From the NCBI GenBank assembly GCA_030156945.1, contig JASGLT010000006.1:38723-102722 (forward strand): 64,000 nucleotides of DNA, given 5' to 3'. This document shows positions 35,059 through 44,600 of this stretch, in pieces; position 1 is the stretch's first letter; every line of letters starts with the position of its first letter. A program made the position numbers and the translations under genes. The DNA is from Thermococcaceae archaeon. GTDB taxonomy: Archaea; Methanobacteriota_B; Thermococci; Thermococcales; Thermococcaceae. A model generated the notes under the pieces. The model did no database searches. It was not told where the DNA came from and was given only the letters and a program-made list of their open reading frames with translations.

Positions 35059-36351
35059 TCAATAGATCCACTTGCTCTCGTCCAGCTCGTTCTCGGTTTT
35101 GGCAACTATAACTGTTCCTGCTAAATCTCCTGTGACGTTGACCATCGTCCTGCCCATGTCGAGGATCGCGTCAATGCCGAGTATCATGGCGTAGGCAAGC
35201 GCCACCGGGCTTCCTGCAGTAAGGTCGAGGCCGACGCTCTGGAGAACCATCGCTAGCATTATGGCTCCGGCACCAGGGACTCCTGCTGTTCCTATAGAGG
35301 CTAGGACTGCGGTGAGGACTACGACGAGCTGTTGGCCAAGTGTGAGCGGATGGCCGATGGCGTTGGCGACGAAGAGAACCGTGACACCCTGGTAGAGCGC
35401 AGTTCCGTCCATATTTATGGTCGCACCGAGGGGCAGGGTGAAGGAGAATATTCCCTTGTCAACTCCCATCTCCTCCTCGGCAACGCGCATCGTAACCGGA
35501 AGGGTTCCGCTGGAGCTCCTCGTTACAAAGGCCGTCAGCATGGCGTCCTTAGCCTTTTTGATGAACTTGAGGGGGTCGATGCCGAAGACCTTCAGCAAGA
35601 TGAAGTAAGTGATGACTATCTGAAGGAAGAGACCGAGGTAAACTGCCGCAACTACCTTGGTAAGTGGCCCAACGACCTTGACACCCTGCTCGGCCATGAC
35701 ATAGGCTATGAGAGCGAAGACGCCTATCGGTGCGTACTGCATAACCCCTGCAACTATGAGGTACATCGCCTCCGCCAGCCCGTCAAAAACCCTCAATAGA
35801 GTTTCAGCTGACTTCCTGACCCTCTCCTCGTTTCTGGTCATGAGGTATGTTATGGCTATTCCGAGGAGTATGGCGAAGAATATCACTGGGAGGACATCAC
35901 CGTTGGAAAGCGAAGCGAACGGGTTCGTTGGGACTATGTTTAGGAGCGTCTGGACGAGGGATGGGGGCTGAGCTTCTATGGCCTTCCCGGTACCGCTCCC
36001 GAGGTTTACGTTTGCACCGACGTTGAAGAGCCTACCAACGATGAGACCGAAGAGAACAGCCATAGCAGAGGTAGCGAGGTAATAGACGACTATCTTGACA
36101 CCGACGCGGCCGAGGCGGGCCGGGCTGATGCTCGCCGCACCGACGACTAGCGAAGCAAGAACTATCGGCATCACGAGCATCTTCAGCAGTCTAACGAAGA
36201 GGTCGCCGAATGGCTTGATGTAGGTCTTGACGGCTTCCGCATAGCCGAAATGCCCCGCTATCAGGCCAAAGACGGCACCGAGAACCAATCCAATCAAGAT
36301 CTTCCACAGAACAGGATAGTCAAGATACCGCCTCAAGAGGCTTTTTCCCAT
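35059..36351 (-). CDS. Sodium-coupled aspartate/glutamate transporter (GltTk-like, DAACS family)
   Basis: 430 residues closely resembling GltTk/GltPh. Present are the HP1 serine-rich tip [10 protein letters not shown], the unwound TM7 motif [11 protein letters not shown], the HP2 [12 protein letters not shown] and the TM8 substrate residues [15 protein letters not shown]. Helices 1-2 begin [19 protein letters not shown]. It is an elevator-type trimer that couples three Na+ to one aspartate, by homology. The start follows AAAAGATG with a weak ribosome binding site. It is followed on the same strand, further upstream, by birA. Confidence 0.95.
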   Translation of the reverse strand: MGKSLLRRYLDYPVLWKILIGLVLGAVFGLIAGHFGYAEAVKTYIKPFGDLFVRLLKMLVMPIVLASLVVGAASISPARLGRVGVKIVVYYLATSAMAVLFGLIVGRLFNVGANVNLGSGTGKAIEAQPPSLVQTLLNIVPTNPFASLSNGDVLPVIFFAILLGIAITYLMTRNEERVRKSAETLLRVFDGLAEAMYLIVAGVMQYAPIGVFALIAYVMAEQGVKVVGPLTKVVAAVYLGLFLQIVITYFILLKVFGIDPLKFIKKAKDAMLTAFVTRSSSGTLPVTMRVAEEEMGVDKGIFSFTLPLGATINMDGTALYQGVTVLFVANAIGHPLTLGQQLVVVLTAVLASIGTAGVPGAGAIMLAMVLQSVGLDLTAGSPVALAYAMILGIDAILDMGRTMVNVTGDLAGTVIVAKTENELDESKWIY

Positions 36352-36453
36352 CTTTTCACCCCCTTATTGGCTGGCTTATTGGTCGCCAGCAAGGGAATTA
36401 GGGCATGAAAGCTTATTAGGGTTATCTGAGAAAAATTGGCAAAAAGTCAAAAC

Positions 36454-37152
36454 TCAGAGGTTAATCCTAACTGACACATCACCGTACACTACTTTAACTG
36501 TCTGTCCATCAACGTCCAGAAGAAGGGAGCCATCATCTGAGATGTCGATCGCTCTGCCCACGAGCTCACCATCCTCACGAAGGACCCTTACGGTTCTCCC
36601 GAGCAGAAGGGTTTTTCTTTTCACGCCTTCCACTACTATAAGGGGATCTTCCAGAAAAACCCCGTACCAGCGATCAAGATCGGAAAGGACTCTTTGAGTC
36701 AGGCTTTCAAGGTCAACGGGCTCCCCAAGAAGCTCTCTCATGGAAACGGCATAGCCCTTAAGCTCTTCCGGGATATCGTTGTTGACATTGAGGCCTATTC
36801 CCATTATTGCAAACCCAATTTTGGCCTCTGTGAGGGTTCCCGAGATCTTCCTCTCCCCTACCCAGACGTCGTTCGGCCACTTCACCCACGCGTCTATGCC
36901 GAACTCCTCCAGGGTGTCAGCTACCGCCAGCGCGCCAACGAAGACGAGCCTGGGATCGATCTCCGGCGGCTTCAGGACAACGCTCATCCATAGACCACCC
37001 TCTGGGGATGCCCACGTTCTTCCCCTCCTTCCCTTTCCGGAGCTCTGCCTCCGGGCTATTACAACGGTTCCTTCCTCAACGTTCGGTATAAGCCTCTTTG
37101 CGTATTCGTTTGTGGAATCGACTTCATCGAGGGTGATTATTCTCCACTTCAT
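36454..37152 (-). CDS. birA: Biotin-protein ligase (BirA, catalytic domain only)
   Basis: 232 residues without an N-terminal DNA-binding domain. The core has [11 protein letters not shown], the biotinyl-AMP loop [24 protein letters not shown] (GRGRxG-type), [18 protein letters not shown] with the catalytic lysine, and a small C-terminal SH3-like domain. It attaches biotin to a lysine of carrier domains; the likely target, with the EAMKME site, is encoded 1.1 kb away at 38281. It is divergent from fba with a gap of about 90 bp. Confidence 0.95.
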   Translation of the reverse strand: MKWRIITLDEVDSTNEYAKRLIPNVEEGTVVIARRQSSGKGRRGRTWASPEGGLWMSVVLKPPEIDPRLVFVGALAVADTLEEFGIDAWVKWPNDVWVGERKISGTLTEAKIGFAIMGIGLNVNNDIPEELKGYAVSMRELLGEPVDLESLTQRVLSDLDRWYGVFLEDPLIVVEGVKRKTLLLGRTVRVLREDGELVGRAIDISDDGSLLLDVDGQTVKVVYGDVSVRINL

Positions 37153-37204
37153 ATCAGATCACTGGGATTGGATCGGGTGGAGGGTCTTATAAACCCCTCC
37201 AAAA

Positions 37205-37242
37205 ACCTTAAATTCTCAAAGGGTATATCACTCATGGTGATT
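37205..37242 (+). promoter_or_regulatory. fba promoter with Thermococcales glycolytic motif (TGM)
   Basis: TATCAC-TCATG-GTGATT at 37226-37242 fits the TATCAC-N5-GTGATA consensus bound by the sugar-responsive regulator Tgr/TrmBL1, with one mismatch at the last base. A TATA-like CCTTAAATT lies at about 37206-37214, so the motif falls downstream of TATA, overlapping the transcription start. That placement is the one associated with repression of glycolytic genes in the absence of sugar. The GTGATT half also serves as part of the ribosome binding site, four bases before the ATG. Confidence 0.65.
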
Positions 37243-37245
37243 ACT

Positions 37246-38091
37246 ATGGATGCCTACCAGAGTGTCGGAATCAGAAGGAGGCTGAGGAGGTTCTTCCGGA
37301 AGGACGGGAGGGCCTTGATATTTGCCATGGATCACGGTTTCGAACACGGTCCAGTCGATTTTGAGCCCGTGTGGGAGCACGTCAACCCGAGGGTGATCAT
37401 TAGGAAGGTGGTTGAAGCAGGCATCGACGGTGTCATGATGCTTCCCGGAATCGTCAGGATGGCCGGCGATGAACTGAAGCCAGATACGGGGCTCATGGTG
37501 AAGCTAACAAGCAAGACAGAGCTCAGGCCCAAGGAGGACCAGCTTCTTCAGAGCCAGCTCGGTTACGTTGAAGACGCGATAAAGCTCGGCGCCGATGCGA
37601 TAGCGGCAACTGTTTACTGGGGCTCACCGCAGGAAGACGTCATGATGCGCCAGTTCGCGGAGATAGCGAGCTATGCCCATGACCTCGGCTTTCCGGTTGT
37701 CCAGTTCGCCTATCCGAGGGGCCCGTACATAAACGAGAAGTACGGCAAGAAGGAGGACTACCGCGTCGTCATGTACGGCGCGAGGGCAGCTGCGGAAACC
37801 GGAGCAGACATGATTAAGACCTACTGGACGGGATCAAAGGAGACATTCGCCAAGGTAGTTGATGCAGCCTCGGGCGTTCCCGTCCTCCTGAGTGGGGGAG
37901 CAAAGACCGAGAACCCCGTGGACTTCCTCAAGCTTGTCTGGGATGTCATCGAGGCTGGAGGAGCTGGGGCAGTTGTCGGAAGGAACATCTTCCAGCGCGA
38001 GAATCCCGAGCCAATGATAAGGGCCCTCCTCAAGGTTATCCACGAAAATGAAGATCCGGAGGAGGCTGCGAAGGCCGAGGGACTCATTTGA
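37246..38091 (+). CDS. fba: Fructose-1,6-bisphosphate aldolase, archaeal class I
   Basis: 281 residues from ATG at 37246, [17 protein letters not shown]; the track adds 26 residues. It is a DhnA-type aldolase with [15 protein letters not shown] near the start, [16 protein letters not shown] carrying the Schiff-base lysine, [18 protein letters not shown] and [22 protein letters not shown] for phosphate binding. It cleaves or forms fructose-1,6-bisphosphate in the modified Embden-Meyerhof pathway and in gluconeogenesis. The TGM upstream supports sugar-dependent control. Confidence 0.97.
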   Translation: MDAYQSVGIRRRLRRFFRKDGRALIFAMDHGFEHGPVDFEPVWEHVNPRVIIRKVVEAGIDGVMMLPGIVRMAGDELKPDTGLMVKLTSKTELRPKEDQLLQSQLGYVEDAIKLGADAIAATVYWGSPQEDVMMRQFAEIASYAHDLGFPVVQFAYPRGPYINEKYGKKEDYRVVMYGARAAAETGADMIKTYWTGSKETFAKVVDAASGVPVLLSGGAKTENPVDFLKLVWDVIEAGGAGAVVGRNIFQRENPEPMIRALLKVIHENEDPEEAAKAEGLI

Positions 38092-38280
38092 TCCTGCCTT
38101 CGCTTCTTTTAAATTTCAGATAGACGTGCCCTTCTCATGAGCGCTCTAATGTTCTCTCATACCCACCAATTTTCAAGGGGGCATTGGCGTACTCTTTTGT
38201 TCGTTTAATGACTAAAACTGTATCGTCAAAAGCCGACAACATTAAAAACTGCTGCGAGAAATAAAGACTGGGTGAGGAGA

Positions 38281-40071
38281 ATGGGAAGGGTTGAGATAAT
38301 AGACACGACGTTTAGGGACGCTCACCAGTCACTAATAGCGACGCGCCTTCGAACAAAGGACATGCTCCCCATAGCTGAGAAGATGGACAGAATCGGCTTC
38401 TACTCGATGGAGGTCTGGGGAGGGGCGACCTTTGACGTATGCATCCGCTACCTGAGGGAAGATCCCTGGGAGAGGCTCCGCCTTTTGAGGGAGCATATAA
38501 GGAATACAAAGCTTCAGATGCTCCTCCGCGGCCAGAACCTCGTCGGCTACCGCCACTACCCGGACGATGTCGTCGAAAAGTTCGTCGAGCTCGCTCACAA
38601 GAACGGAATAGACGTATTCCGCGTCTTCGATGCCCTCAACGACATCAGAAACATGGAGGTGGCGATAAGGAAGGCGAAGGAAGTCGGTGCGGAGGTTCAG
38701 GGGGCGATAGCATACACGACGGGGAAGGTGTTCACGCTCGAATACTACATGAAGAAGGTTGAGGAACTTTTAGCCCTCGACGTGGATGTCATAACAATAA
38801 AGGACATGGCAGCCCTTTTAACCCCCTGGAAGGCCTACGAACTTGTCAGCGAGATAAAGGAGAGATATGGTGTCCCTGTCAACGTGCACACTCACTCAAC
38901 GACAGGAATGGCCGTCGCCACCTACCTCAAGGCTGTGGAAGCGGGGGCCGACTTAATAGACACCGCAATAAGCCCCCTCGCCTTCGGCACTGCGCAACCC
39001 GGGATTCAGACGATATGGCACGCCCTTCCAGAGGCCGTTGGGTGGCATATCGACAGGGAGCTGATCCACGAGGTCTCACGCTACCTCAAGAAGCTCCTGG
39101 AGGAGAAATACTGGGGACTGCTCCACAAGGAGGCGCTGATGGTCAACCCCTACGTCCTCAAGTACCAGGTTCCGGGTGGAATGTTCTCCAACCTCATAAG
39201 CCAGCTTAAGGAGATGAACGCCCTCGACAAGCTCGACGAAGTCCTTGAGGAAATACCACGAGTGAGGGAAGACCTCGGCTGGCCGCCTCTCGTCACACCC
39301 ACCAGCCAGATAGTCGGCACTCAGGCCGTTTTGAACGTCCTCTTTGGAAGGTACGAAAGGGTAACCCAGCAGGTCAAGGACTACGTGAAGGGACTCTACG
39401 GAAGGCCGCCGGCGGAGATAAACCCAGAAATCAAGAAGAAAATCCTGGGCGACGAAGAGCCCATAACGGTCAGGCCGGCTGACCTCCTTGAGCCGATGCT
39501 TGAAAAGTGCAGGAAGGAGCTTGAAGAGAAAAGGTACAGCCCGACTGAGGAAGACGTTCTGACTTACTGCCTCTTCCCGCAGATTGCGCTAGAGTTCTTC
39601 GAGGCGAGGAAAGAGGGAAGGAAAGCCCCAGAAGTACCGCCTACTGCCCAGAAGTTCAAGCTCTACGTGGACGGTGTCGAGTTCGAGGTGGGAATTGAAG
39701 GAGTCGATTTAAGCGCGCTCAGATATCTTCCTCAGATAGCAAGTGCCGGAGCGGCTATCCCTACATCCCAAACGATTTCCGTCTCAAGTGCTCCAGCTCC
39801 GTCTCCGGTTCCTGCCCCAGCTCCAGCGGCACCATCACCGACTCCAGCCGCCGCTGGCGAGGGTGTCGTCACTGCCCCAATGCCGGGCAAAATCCTCAAG
39901 ATACTCGTGAAGGAAGGTGAACAGGTCAAGACCGGACAGGGACTGCTCATTCTTGAGGCCATGAAAATGGAGAACGAGATTCCAGCGCCGAAAGACGGTG
40001 TTGTAAAGAAAATACTCGTAAAAGAAGGCGACACCGTGAACACCGGCGACCCATTGATAGAGATAGAGTAG
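38281..40071 (+). CDS. Pyruvate carboxylase subunit B / oxaloacetate decarboxylase alpha subunit
   Basis: 596 residues. The N-terminal carboxyltransferase TIM barrel starts VEIIDTTFRDAHQSLIATR with VWGGATFDVC and VNVHTHSTTGMAVATYLKA (metal-binding HxH). An Ala/Pro/Ser linker (residues ~495-520) leads to a biotinyl domain with ILEAMKMENEIPAP, where the lysine is biotinylated. It moves CO2 between pyruvate/oxaloacetate and biotin. No sodium-pump beta subunit or biotin carboxylase gene is in the window, so whether it works as carboxylase or decarboxylase is open. ATG at 38281 follows GGGTGAGGAGA. Confidence 0.93.
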   Translation: MGRVEIIDTTFRDAHQSLIATRLRTKDMLPIAEKMDRIGFYSMEVWGGATFDVCIRYLREDPWERLRLLREHIRNTKLQMLLRGQNLVGYRHYPDDVVEKFVELAHKNGIDVFRVFDALNDIRNMEVAIRKAKEVGAEVQGAIAYTTGKVFTLEYYMKKVEELLALDVDVITIKDMAALLTPWKAYELVSEIKERYGVPVNVHTHSTTGMAVATYLKAVEAGADLIDTAISPLAFGTAQPGIQTIWHALPEAVGWHIDRELIHEVSRYLKKLLEEKYWGLLHKEALMVNPYVLKYQVPGGMFSNLISQLKEMNALDKLDEVLEEIPRVREDLGWPPLVTPTSQIVGTQAVLNVLFGRYERVTQQVKDYVKGLYGRPPAEINPEIKKKILGDEEPITVRPADLLEPMLEKCRKELEEKRYSPTEEDVLTYCLFPQIALEFFEARKEGRKAPEVPPTAQKFKLYVDGVEFEVGIEGVDLSALRYLPQIASAGAAIPTSQTISVSSAPAPSPVPAPAPAAPSPTPAAAGEGVVTAPMPGKILKILVKEGEQVKTGQGLLILEAMKMENEIPAPKDGVVKKILVKEGDTVNTGDPLIEIE

Positions 40072-40243
40072 CTCGCTGGTGGCTCCTTTTGTCTTTATCT
40101 TCTCCCATTGGTTCTAACAAATCACTTGAAAACGAGCATTATGCCCTTTAGTTAAAAATCGAAATATTTCCGGCTTATTGCCGAAAGGCTTTTAAGTACA
40201 GAAAGTATACATTAAAGCGCAAAATACTGAAGGAGGTGCAGAA

Positions 40244-41983
40244 ATGAACTCTGCTGTAATTGTTCTGCTGGCCGCTGCAATATACGTGGCCATGTACTTT
40301 ACCTATGGCAAAAGCCTCCAGAGCAAGGTTGTTAAAGCAGACCCCAACAGGCCAACACCGGCTCACAAGCTCTACGACGGCGTTGACTACGTCCCAGCAC
40401 ATCCGCTCGTCCTCTACGGACACCACTTCGCGTCAATAGCGGGTGCAGGACCGATAGTCGGTCCCGCGGTGGCAATGGCATGGGGTTGGCTGCCAGGACT
40501 CATATGGGTCTGGTTCGGAAACGTCTTCATTGGTGCCGTCCACGACTATCTCGCACTGATGTCATCTGTCCGCTATGATGGTAAATCCGTCCAGTGGATT
40601 GCAGGAAAGCTCATGAGCAAGAGGACTGGAGTGGCGTTCGAACTTTACATCTGGTTCACCCTGCTGCTCGTAGTTGCTGCGTTCGTTGCAGTAACTGCCA
40701 AACTCCTGACGACGACTCCGGAGGCAGCAACGGCAACACTGCTCTTCCTCGTGGTGGCAGTGCTCCTCGGATGGATGCTATACAAGATGAAGATGAACTT
40801 CACCGTGGCGACGATAATAGGCCTTGTATTGCTGGCAATCTCAGTTTGGATAGGCCTCAACTACCCGCTTGTCTTCGTTAACGGACAGACCGACGCGACC
40901 TCCGCAGCATACACCACCGCATACCACTACTGGAACATAATACTGCTCGTGTACATCATAGTTGCAGCCTCCCTGCCGGTCTGGGTTCTCCTCCAGCCCA
41001 GAGACTACCTCAACGCATACATCCTCTGGTTCGGCCTCCTCTTCGGCGGTATAGCCTTTGTATTGCTCGCTAAGGACTTCACCGCACCCGCCTTCACATC
41101 ATGGAGCGCCTACGTAATCAAGGGTACTGAGGCAGTTCCCTCCCCGTTCTGGCCGACGGTACCGTTAGTTATAGCCTGTGGTGCCCTCAGCGGCTTCCAC
41201 TCCCTCGTAGGCTCCGGAACTTCAAGCAAGCAGCTTGACAACGAGATTCACGGCCTCCTCGTTGGCTACGGCGGCATGTTCACCGAGGGCTTCCTCTCAA
41301 CGATTGTCATAACTGCCATAGCGGTCTACGGTGTCCAGCTTACCGGTCTTGAACCGGCCAAGTGGGCAACGGAGTATATAGCAAAGGGCGGCCTTGGAGC
41401 CTTCATCGGAGGCTACGCTAAGGGTGTCAGCGAGTTCTACGGCGTAAGCGAGACCTTTGGAAAGACCTTCGCCACTCTCTGGGTCTCGGCCTTCACACTG
41501 ACCTCCCTTGACACCGCCACGAGGCTTGGAAGGTTCGCCTGGCAGGAGCTCTTCGGAATGGTCGCCGACACGAGCCAGGGCGTGTGGAAGATCATCACCA
41601 ACAAGTGGCTCGCTTCAATAATCATAGCCGGTCTCGGAACCTGGCTTGCCTGGGGTGCGGGCTACAAAGTCCTCTGGCCGGCTTTCGCAGGAATGAACCA
41701 GCTCCTGGCAAGCATAGCAATGATGACCGGTGCCCTGTGGGTTGCCAAGGTGCAGAGGGCTGGAAAGTGGTCCTGGGCTGTCCTCCTGCCGGCACTGTTC
41801 CTCTGGATAACCGTTACAGCGGGACTCATTTGGTACATAGCAGTAGTGCCGCTGAGCGGAAGCACCCTCATAGCGGTTAAGGGTTCACTACTCGTCGGCC
41901 TGCTCCTGAACTTCCTCCTCGCATGGGACTTCTACATTGCCTGGAAGAAGCCGGAAGAGGAGTACGCCGCAGCCGCGGCCTGA
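40244..41983 (+). CDS. cstA: CstA-family carbon starvation / peptide or pyruvate transporter
   Basis: 579 residues with about 16 hydrophobic segments. It has the CstA signature GVDYVPAHPLVLYGHHFASIAGAGPIVGPAVAMAWGW close to the N-terminus, GAVHDYLALMSSVRYDG and FTLTSLDTATRLGRFAWQE. Bacterial CstA/BtsT proteins take up peptides or pyruvate. The ribosome binding site AAGGAGGTG is strong, and a TATA-like CTTTTAAGTA lies about 55 bp upstream. It is followed at once by two small genes and an ArsA/Get3 ATPase. Confidence 0.93.
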   Translation: MNSAVIVLLAAAIYVAMYFTYGKSLQSKVVKADPNRPTPAHKLYDGVDYVPAHPLVLYGHHFASIAGAGPIVGPAVAMAWGWLPGLIWVWFGNVFIGAVHDYLALMSSVRYDGKSVQWIAGKLMSKRTGVAFELYIWFTLLLVVAAFVAVTAKLLTTTPEAATATLLFLVVAVLLGWMLYKMKMNFTVATIIGLVLLAISVWIGLNYPLVFVNGQTDATSAAYTTAYHYWNIILLVYIIVAASLPVWVLLQPRDYLNAYILWFGLLFGGIAFVLLAKDFTAPAFTSWSAYVIKGTEAVPSPFWPTVPLVIACGALSGFHSLVGSGTSSKQLDNEIHGLLVGYGGMFTEGFLSTIVITAIAVYGVQLTGLEPAKWATEYIAKGGLGAFIGGYAKGVSEFYGVSETFGKTFATLWVSAFTLTSLDTATRLGRFAWQELFGMVADTSQGVWKIITNKWLASIIIAGLGTWLAWGAGYKVLWPAFAGMNQLLASIAMMTGALWVAKVQRAGKWSWAVLLPALFLWITVTAGLIWYIAVVPLSGSTLIAVKGSLLVGLLLNFLLAWDFYIAWKKPEEEYAAAAA

Positions 41984-42022
41984 ATTTCTTTCATATTTTT
42001 AACCTTTTTTGAGGGACAGGGG

Positions 42023-42307
42023 ATGTGGAAAATCAGAGATATTGTTTCAAAGCTCACCCTTCCGCTCCGCTTCCTATGGGAGTTTCACAGGGTGTTTGAA
42101 CTGTACTACATCCAGGGGATAAAATGGGAAGAGGAAGAGCTTGAAAACATATTCGCGCTCATACTCTTTGGAGATTACGTGGGCCTGCCACACCCTCCGA
42201 CCGTGCTTACATACAGGCTCCTTCCATACGTCATTAGGGAGCTGTACGTGATGGAGCAGAAGAGCAAGAAAGAGGTTTCCATGAAAACCGGATGGATAGG
42301 CGTTTGA
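42023..42307 (+). CDS. Small conserved protein, CstA-linked (paralogue 1)
   Basis: 94 residues, no membrane segment. The core ELENIFALILFGDYVGLPHPPTVLTYRLLPYVIRELYVME is almost repeated in the next protein, so the two are tandem paralogues. The start is set by GAGGGACAGGGG before ATG. No family name recognised. It lies 40 bp after cstA and 12 bp before its paralogue and probably belongs to the same operon. Confidence 0.7.
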   Translation: MWKIRDIVSKLTLPLRFLWEFHRVFELYYIQGIKWEEEELENIFALILFGDYVGLPHPPTVLTYRLLPYVIRELYVMEQKSKKEVSMKTGWIGV

Positions 42308-42318
42308 GGGGGATAAAA

Positions 42319-42600
42319 ATGCCGAAAAGAGTCCTTGAAGATGTAAAGGCTTTCCTGAAAGGGTTTGCAGAGTCGTTTAAGCACAATTCAACCGAATACC
42401 TTGAGTTTGAACTCAGGGAGCTTGAGAACGTCTTCGCTCTCACCCTCATGGGGGAATTCGTAGGAATACCGAGTCCGCCAACGACTCTGGTTATAAGGCT
42501 CCTCCCACACATGACCCGCGAGCTGTACGTGATGCAGAGAAGGGCCGTTGAAATGGACGACATTCTTGGCGAGCTCGCAGGGATGTTTGAAATCACATGA
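42319..42600 (+). CDS. Small conserved protein, CstA-linked (paralogue 2)
   Basis: 93 residues from ATG at 42319, preceded by TGAGGGGGATAAAA; the track start is nine codons upstream. Its core ELENVFALTLMGEFVGIPSPPTTLVIRLLPHMTRELYVMQ parallels the preceding protein over about 40 residues. The C-terminus (VEMDDILGELAGMFEIT) is acidic and amphipathic. It lies 10 bp before the Get3/ArsA-like gene. Possibly a pair of adaptor subunits for the ATPase or CstA; this is inference from position. Confidence 0.7.
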   Translation: MPKRVLEDVKAFLKGFAESFKHNSTEYLEFELRELENVFALTLMGEFVGIPSPPTTLVIRLLPHMTRELYVMQRRAVEMDDILGELAGMFEIT

Positions 42601-42610
42601 GGTGGTAGCC

Positions 42611-43606
42611 ATGCGAGAATTCTTCCTGCCGAAGAAAGACTACCGTGTTGTTTTCTTCATAGGGAAAGGCGGAGTCGGCAAGACGACGAGCTCTGCGGCA
42701 GCTGCCGTTGCCCTCGCCGACAAGGGCTACAGAACCCTCATAGTCTCACTCGACCCGGCGCACAACCTCGGTGACGTCCTCATGGAGAAGCTCTCAGATA
42801 AGCCAAAAAAGATAACGGAGAACCTCTACGCGAGCGAACTGGACATGGAGAAGCTGATAAAGAGCTATCTAAAGCACCTGGAGGAGAACCTCAAGCACAC
42901 CTACCGCTACCTGACGGTCATAAACCTCGAAAAGTACTTTGAGGTTCTCAGCTTCTCGCCCGGAATAGAGGAGTACGCAACGCTGGAGGCGGTAAAGGAG
43001 ATACTGATGAAGGGTGACGAATGGGACGTTATAGTGTTTGACACTCCCCCTACGGGACTAACCCTCAGGGTTCTTGCGCTCCCGAAGATATCACTCATCT
43101 GGACGGACAAGCTCATCGAGATACGGCGGGCAATTCTGGAGAGGAGGGCCGCAATAGCCAACATCCACGGCGAGCAGGAGTTCGTGGTCGATGGTGAGCG
43201 GATAAAACTCCCCACCAGGGAGAATGAAGACCCCGTGATGAAGGAGCTAAAAGCCTACAGGGAAGAAGTAGAATTCGTTGAGAGTGTCCTCACTGACCCG
43301 GATAAGACGAGCGTTGTGGCCGTTATGAACCCTGAGATGCTCCCGTTGTATGAAACTGCGAGGGCCTACGAGAGCCTCAGAAAGTTCAAAATCCCGTTCA
43401 ACATGATAGTGATGAACAAGGTCTTCGAGCTGAAGGGGGAAGTTCCGGAGCTGAAGGTCAAGCTGGAGGCTCAGGGGAGAGTACTAAAGGAGGTCTCAGA
43501 AAGGTTCAAAGGAGTTGACGTCGTGAAGATACCCATCTTTCCCGAAGAGCCCCGCGGCGTGGAGAGGCTCAGAGAACTTGGAGGGGCGATAATCGGTGAG
43601 AGTTGA
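42611..43606 (+). CDS. ArsA/Get3-family ATPase
   Basis: 331 residues from ATG at 42611 (GGTGGTAGCC). It has the deviant P-loop FIGKGGVGKTTSSAAAAVALAD with the signature lysine, switch I LDPAHNLGDV, switch II VIVFDTPPTGLTLRVL (DTAPTGHTLR-like), and the A-loop-like end VKIPIFPEEPRGVERL. Get3 homologues deliver tail-anchored membrane proteins, ArsA proteins drive arsenite export; no arsB is near and the ArsA metal cysteines are absent. A membrane-protein targeting role is therefore favoured. It overlaps the DUF59 gene by 11 bp. Confidence 0.9.
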   Translation: MREFFLPKKDYRVVFFIGKGGVGKTTSSAAAAVALADKGYRTLIVSLDPAHNLGDVLMEKLSDKPKKITENLYASELDMEKLIKSYLKHLEENLKHTYRYLTVINLEKYFEVLSFSPGIEEYATLEAVKEILMKGDEWDVIVFDTPPTGLTLRVLALPKISLIWTDKLIEIRRAILERRAAIANIHGEQEFVVDGERIKLPTRENEDPVMKELKAYREEVEFVESVLTDPDKTSVVAVMNPEMLPLYETARAYESLRKFKIPFNMIVMNKVFELKGEVPELKVKLEAQGRVLKEVSERFKGVDVVKIPIFPEEPRGVERLRELGGAIIGES

Positions 43607-43883
43607 GGAAATTTACCGGAGGCTTCGTAGAGTGAAGGAGCCCATAACGGAAATGGACATCGTTAGCCTTGGCCTCGTTGAGGGGGTTACCGTTGACGAA
43701 GATGGTGTTAAAATTTACCTCCGGCTCGCTGAGGGCATACGGCATCCATTCCAGAACGCTCTCAGCTGGCCGGTCCGTTGGAGGATTGTGAAGGACATAG
43801 TGAATGCCCTCGATGATGTGCCAAAACTTGAAATACTGGAAGCCAGCAACCTTGTTAGGTACTACCCTGAGGAGGATGATTGA
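43596..43883 (+). CDS. DUF59/MIP18-like protein
   Basis: 95 residues from GTG at 43596, overlapping the ATPase stop. The sequence VKEPITEMDIVSLGLVEGVTVDEDGVKIYLRLA resembles DUF59 (LkxVxDPExxxsIVdLGlV), except that the DPE triplet is PITE here. DUF59 proteins, such as SufT and the MIP18 family, help Fe-S cluster assembly, often together with P-loop carriers of the Mrp/NBP35 group. Coupling with a Get3-like ATPase is less usual. No conserved cysteine is present. Confidence 0.78.
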   Translation: MRVEEIYRRLRRVKEPITEMDIVSLGLVEGVTVDEDGVKIYLRLAEGIRHPFQNALSWPVRWRIVKDIVNALDDVPKLEILEASNLVRYYPEEDD

Positions 43884-43884
43884 G

Positions 43885-44538
43885 ATGGACAACCAGCTCC
43901 TGTTCACAATAATATTTGTGCTGGCGGGAATCTCTGTGATGCAGTACTACCGTGGAAGGAAGCTGAACCTGCTCCTTATGGAGCACTACATAAGGGCAGT
44001 CAAAGAGGTGGTAAAACCCGAGGACGAGAACTACACGTGGCTTGGTGGCTACATAGGCTTCCGCGCGGAGTACAAGGTAAACCGTGACAACATAAGGAAG
44101 TTCGAGTACACCCTCACGCTCCTTCCAAGGCACAGCATCCTTTACTTCCCGATTTCGCTGGTCACGAGCAGACACGACAAGCTGTTCATAGTCGTCAAAC
44201 CCTTTGCCCAGATCAAGCGCGAGGCCCACCTCATCCAGAAGGGCTACTACCGCTTCAAGCCGAAGATAGAGAACGAGCCCCTCCTCCAGAGGGAGGTCAT
44301 AGAAGTAGCGGGTAAGGAGTACGAGGCACTCTTCGAAAAGAAACGCGATGTGGAAAGGCTCAAATCCCTCTTAGAGAGTATGTCAAAGCCCCACAACATC
44401 AAACATGTCTCCATCACCCCCAGCACGAACGTCCTCTACGTCTTCATGAAGCCAGAGCCGGAGACAATAGGAGAGGACGTCGAGAAAATCGTCCGTTTTG
44501 CCAACGAAAAACTCAAGGAAAGCCCATTCTCTTCCTGA
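43885..44538 (+). CDS. Membrane-anchored protein of unknown function
   Basis: 217 residues from ATG at 43885, one base after the DUF59 stop. A single N-terminal helix (QLLFTIIFVLAGISVMQYY) is followed by a basic cytoplasmic domain of about 190 residues with YTWLGGYIGFRAEYKV, LPRHSILYFPISLVTSRHDKLFIV and a C-terminal helix. It looks like a conserved archaeal protein of the DUF type; I cannot name the family. As the last gene of the CstA-Get3 group it may be the membrane anchor or client of the ATPase. Confidence 0.65.
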   Translation: MDNQLLFTIIFVLAGISVMQYYRGRKLNLLLMEHYIRAVKEVVKPEDENYTWLGGYIGFRAEYKVNRDNIRKFEYTLTLLPRHSILYFPISLVTSRHDKLFIVVKPFAQIKREAHLIQKGYYRFKPKIENEPLLQREVIEVAGKEYEALFEKKRDVERLKSLLESMSKPHNIKHVSITPSTNVLYVFMKPEPETIGEDVEKIVRFANEKLKESPFSS

Positions 44539-44600
44539 ATTTTCCTTTTCAAGCGCAACCCTTTTATGGGTTAAACTTCAAGTTATACTTGGTGATACCA

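Noticed and set aside
38092-38271. Possible sRNA on the minus strand between fba and the carboxyltransferase gene
   Set aside because: A CTGA is present but no C-box-like sequence at the right spacing.
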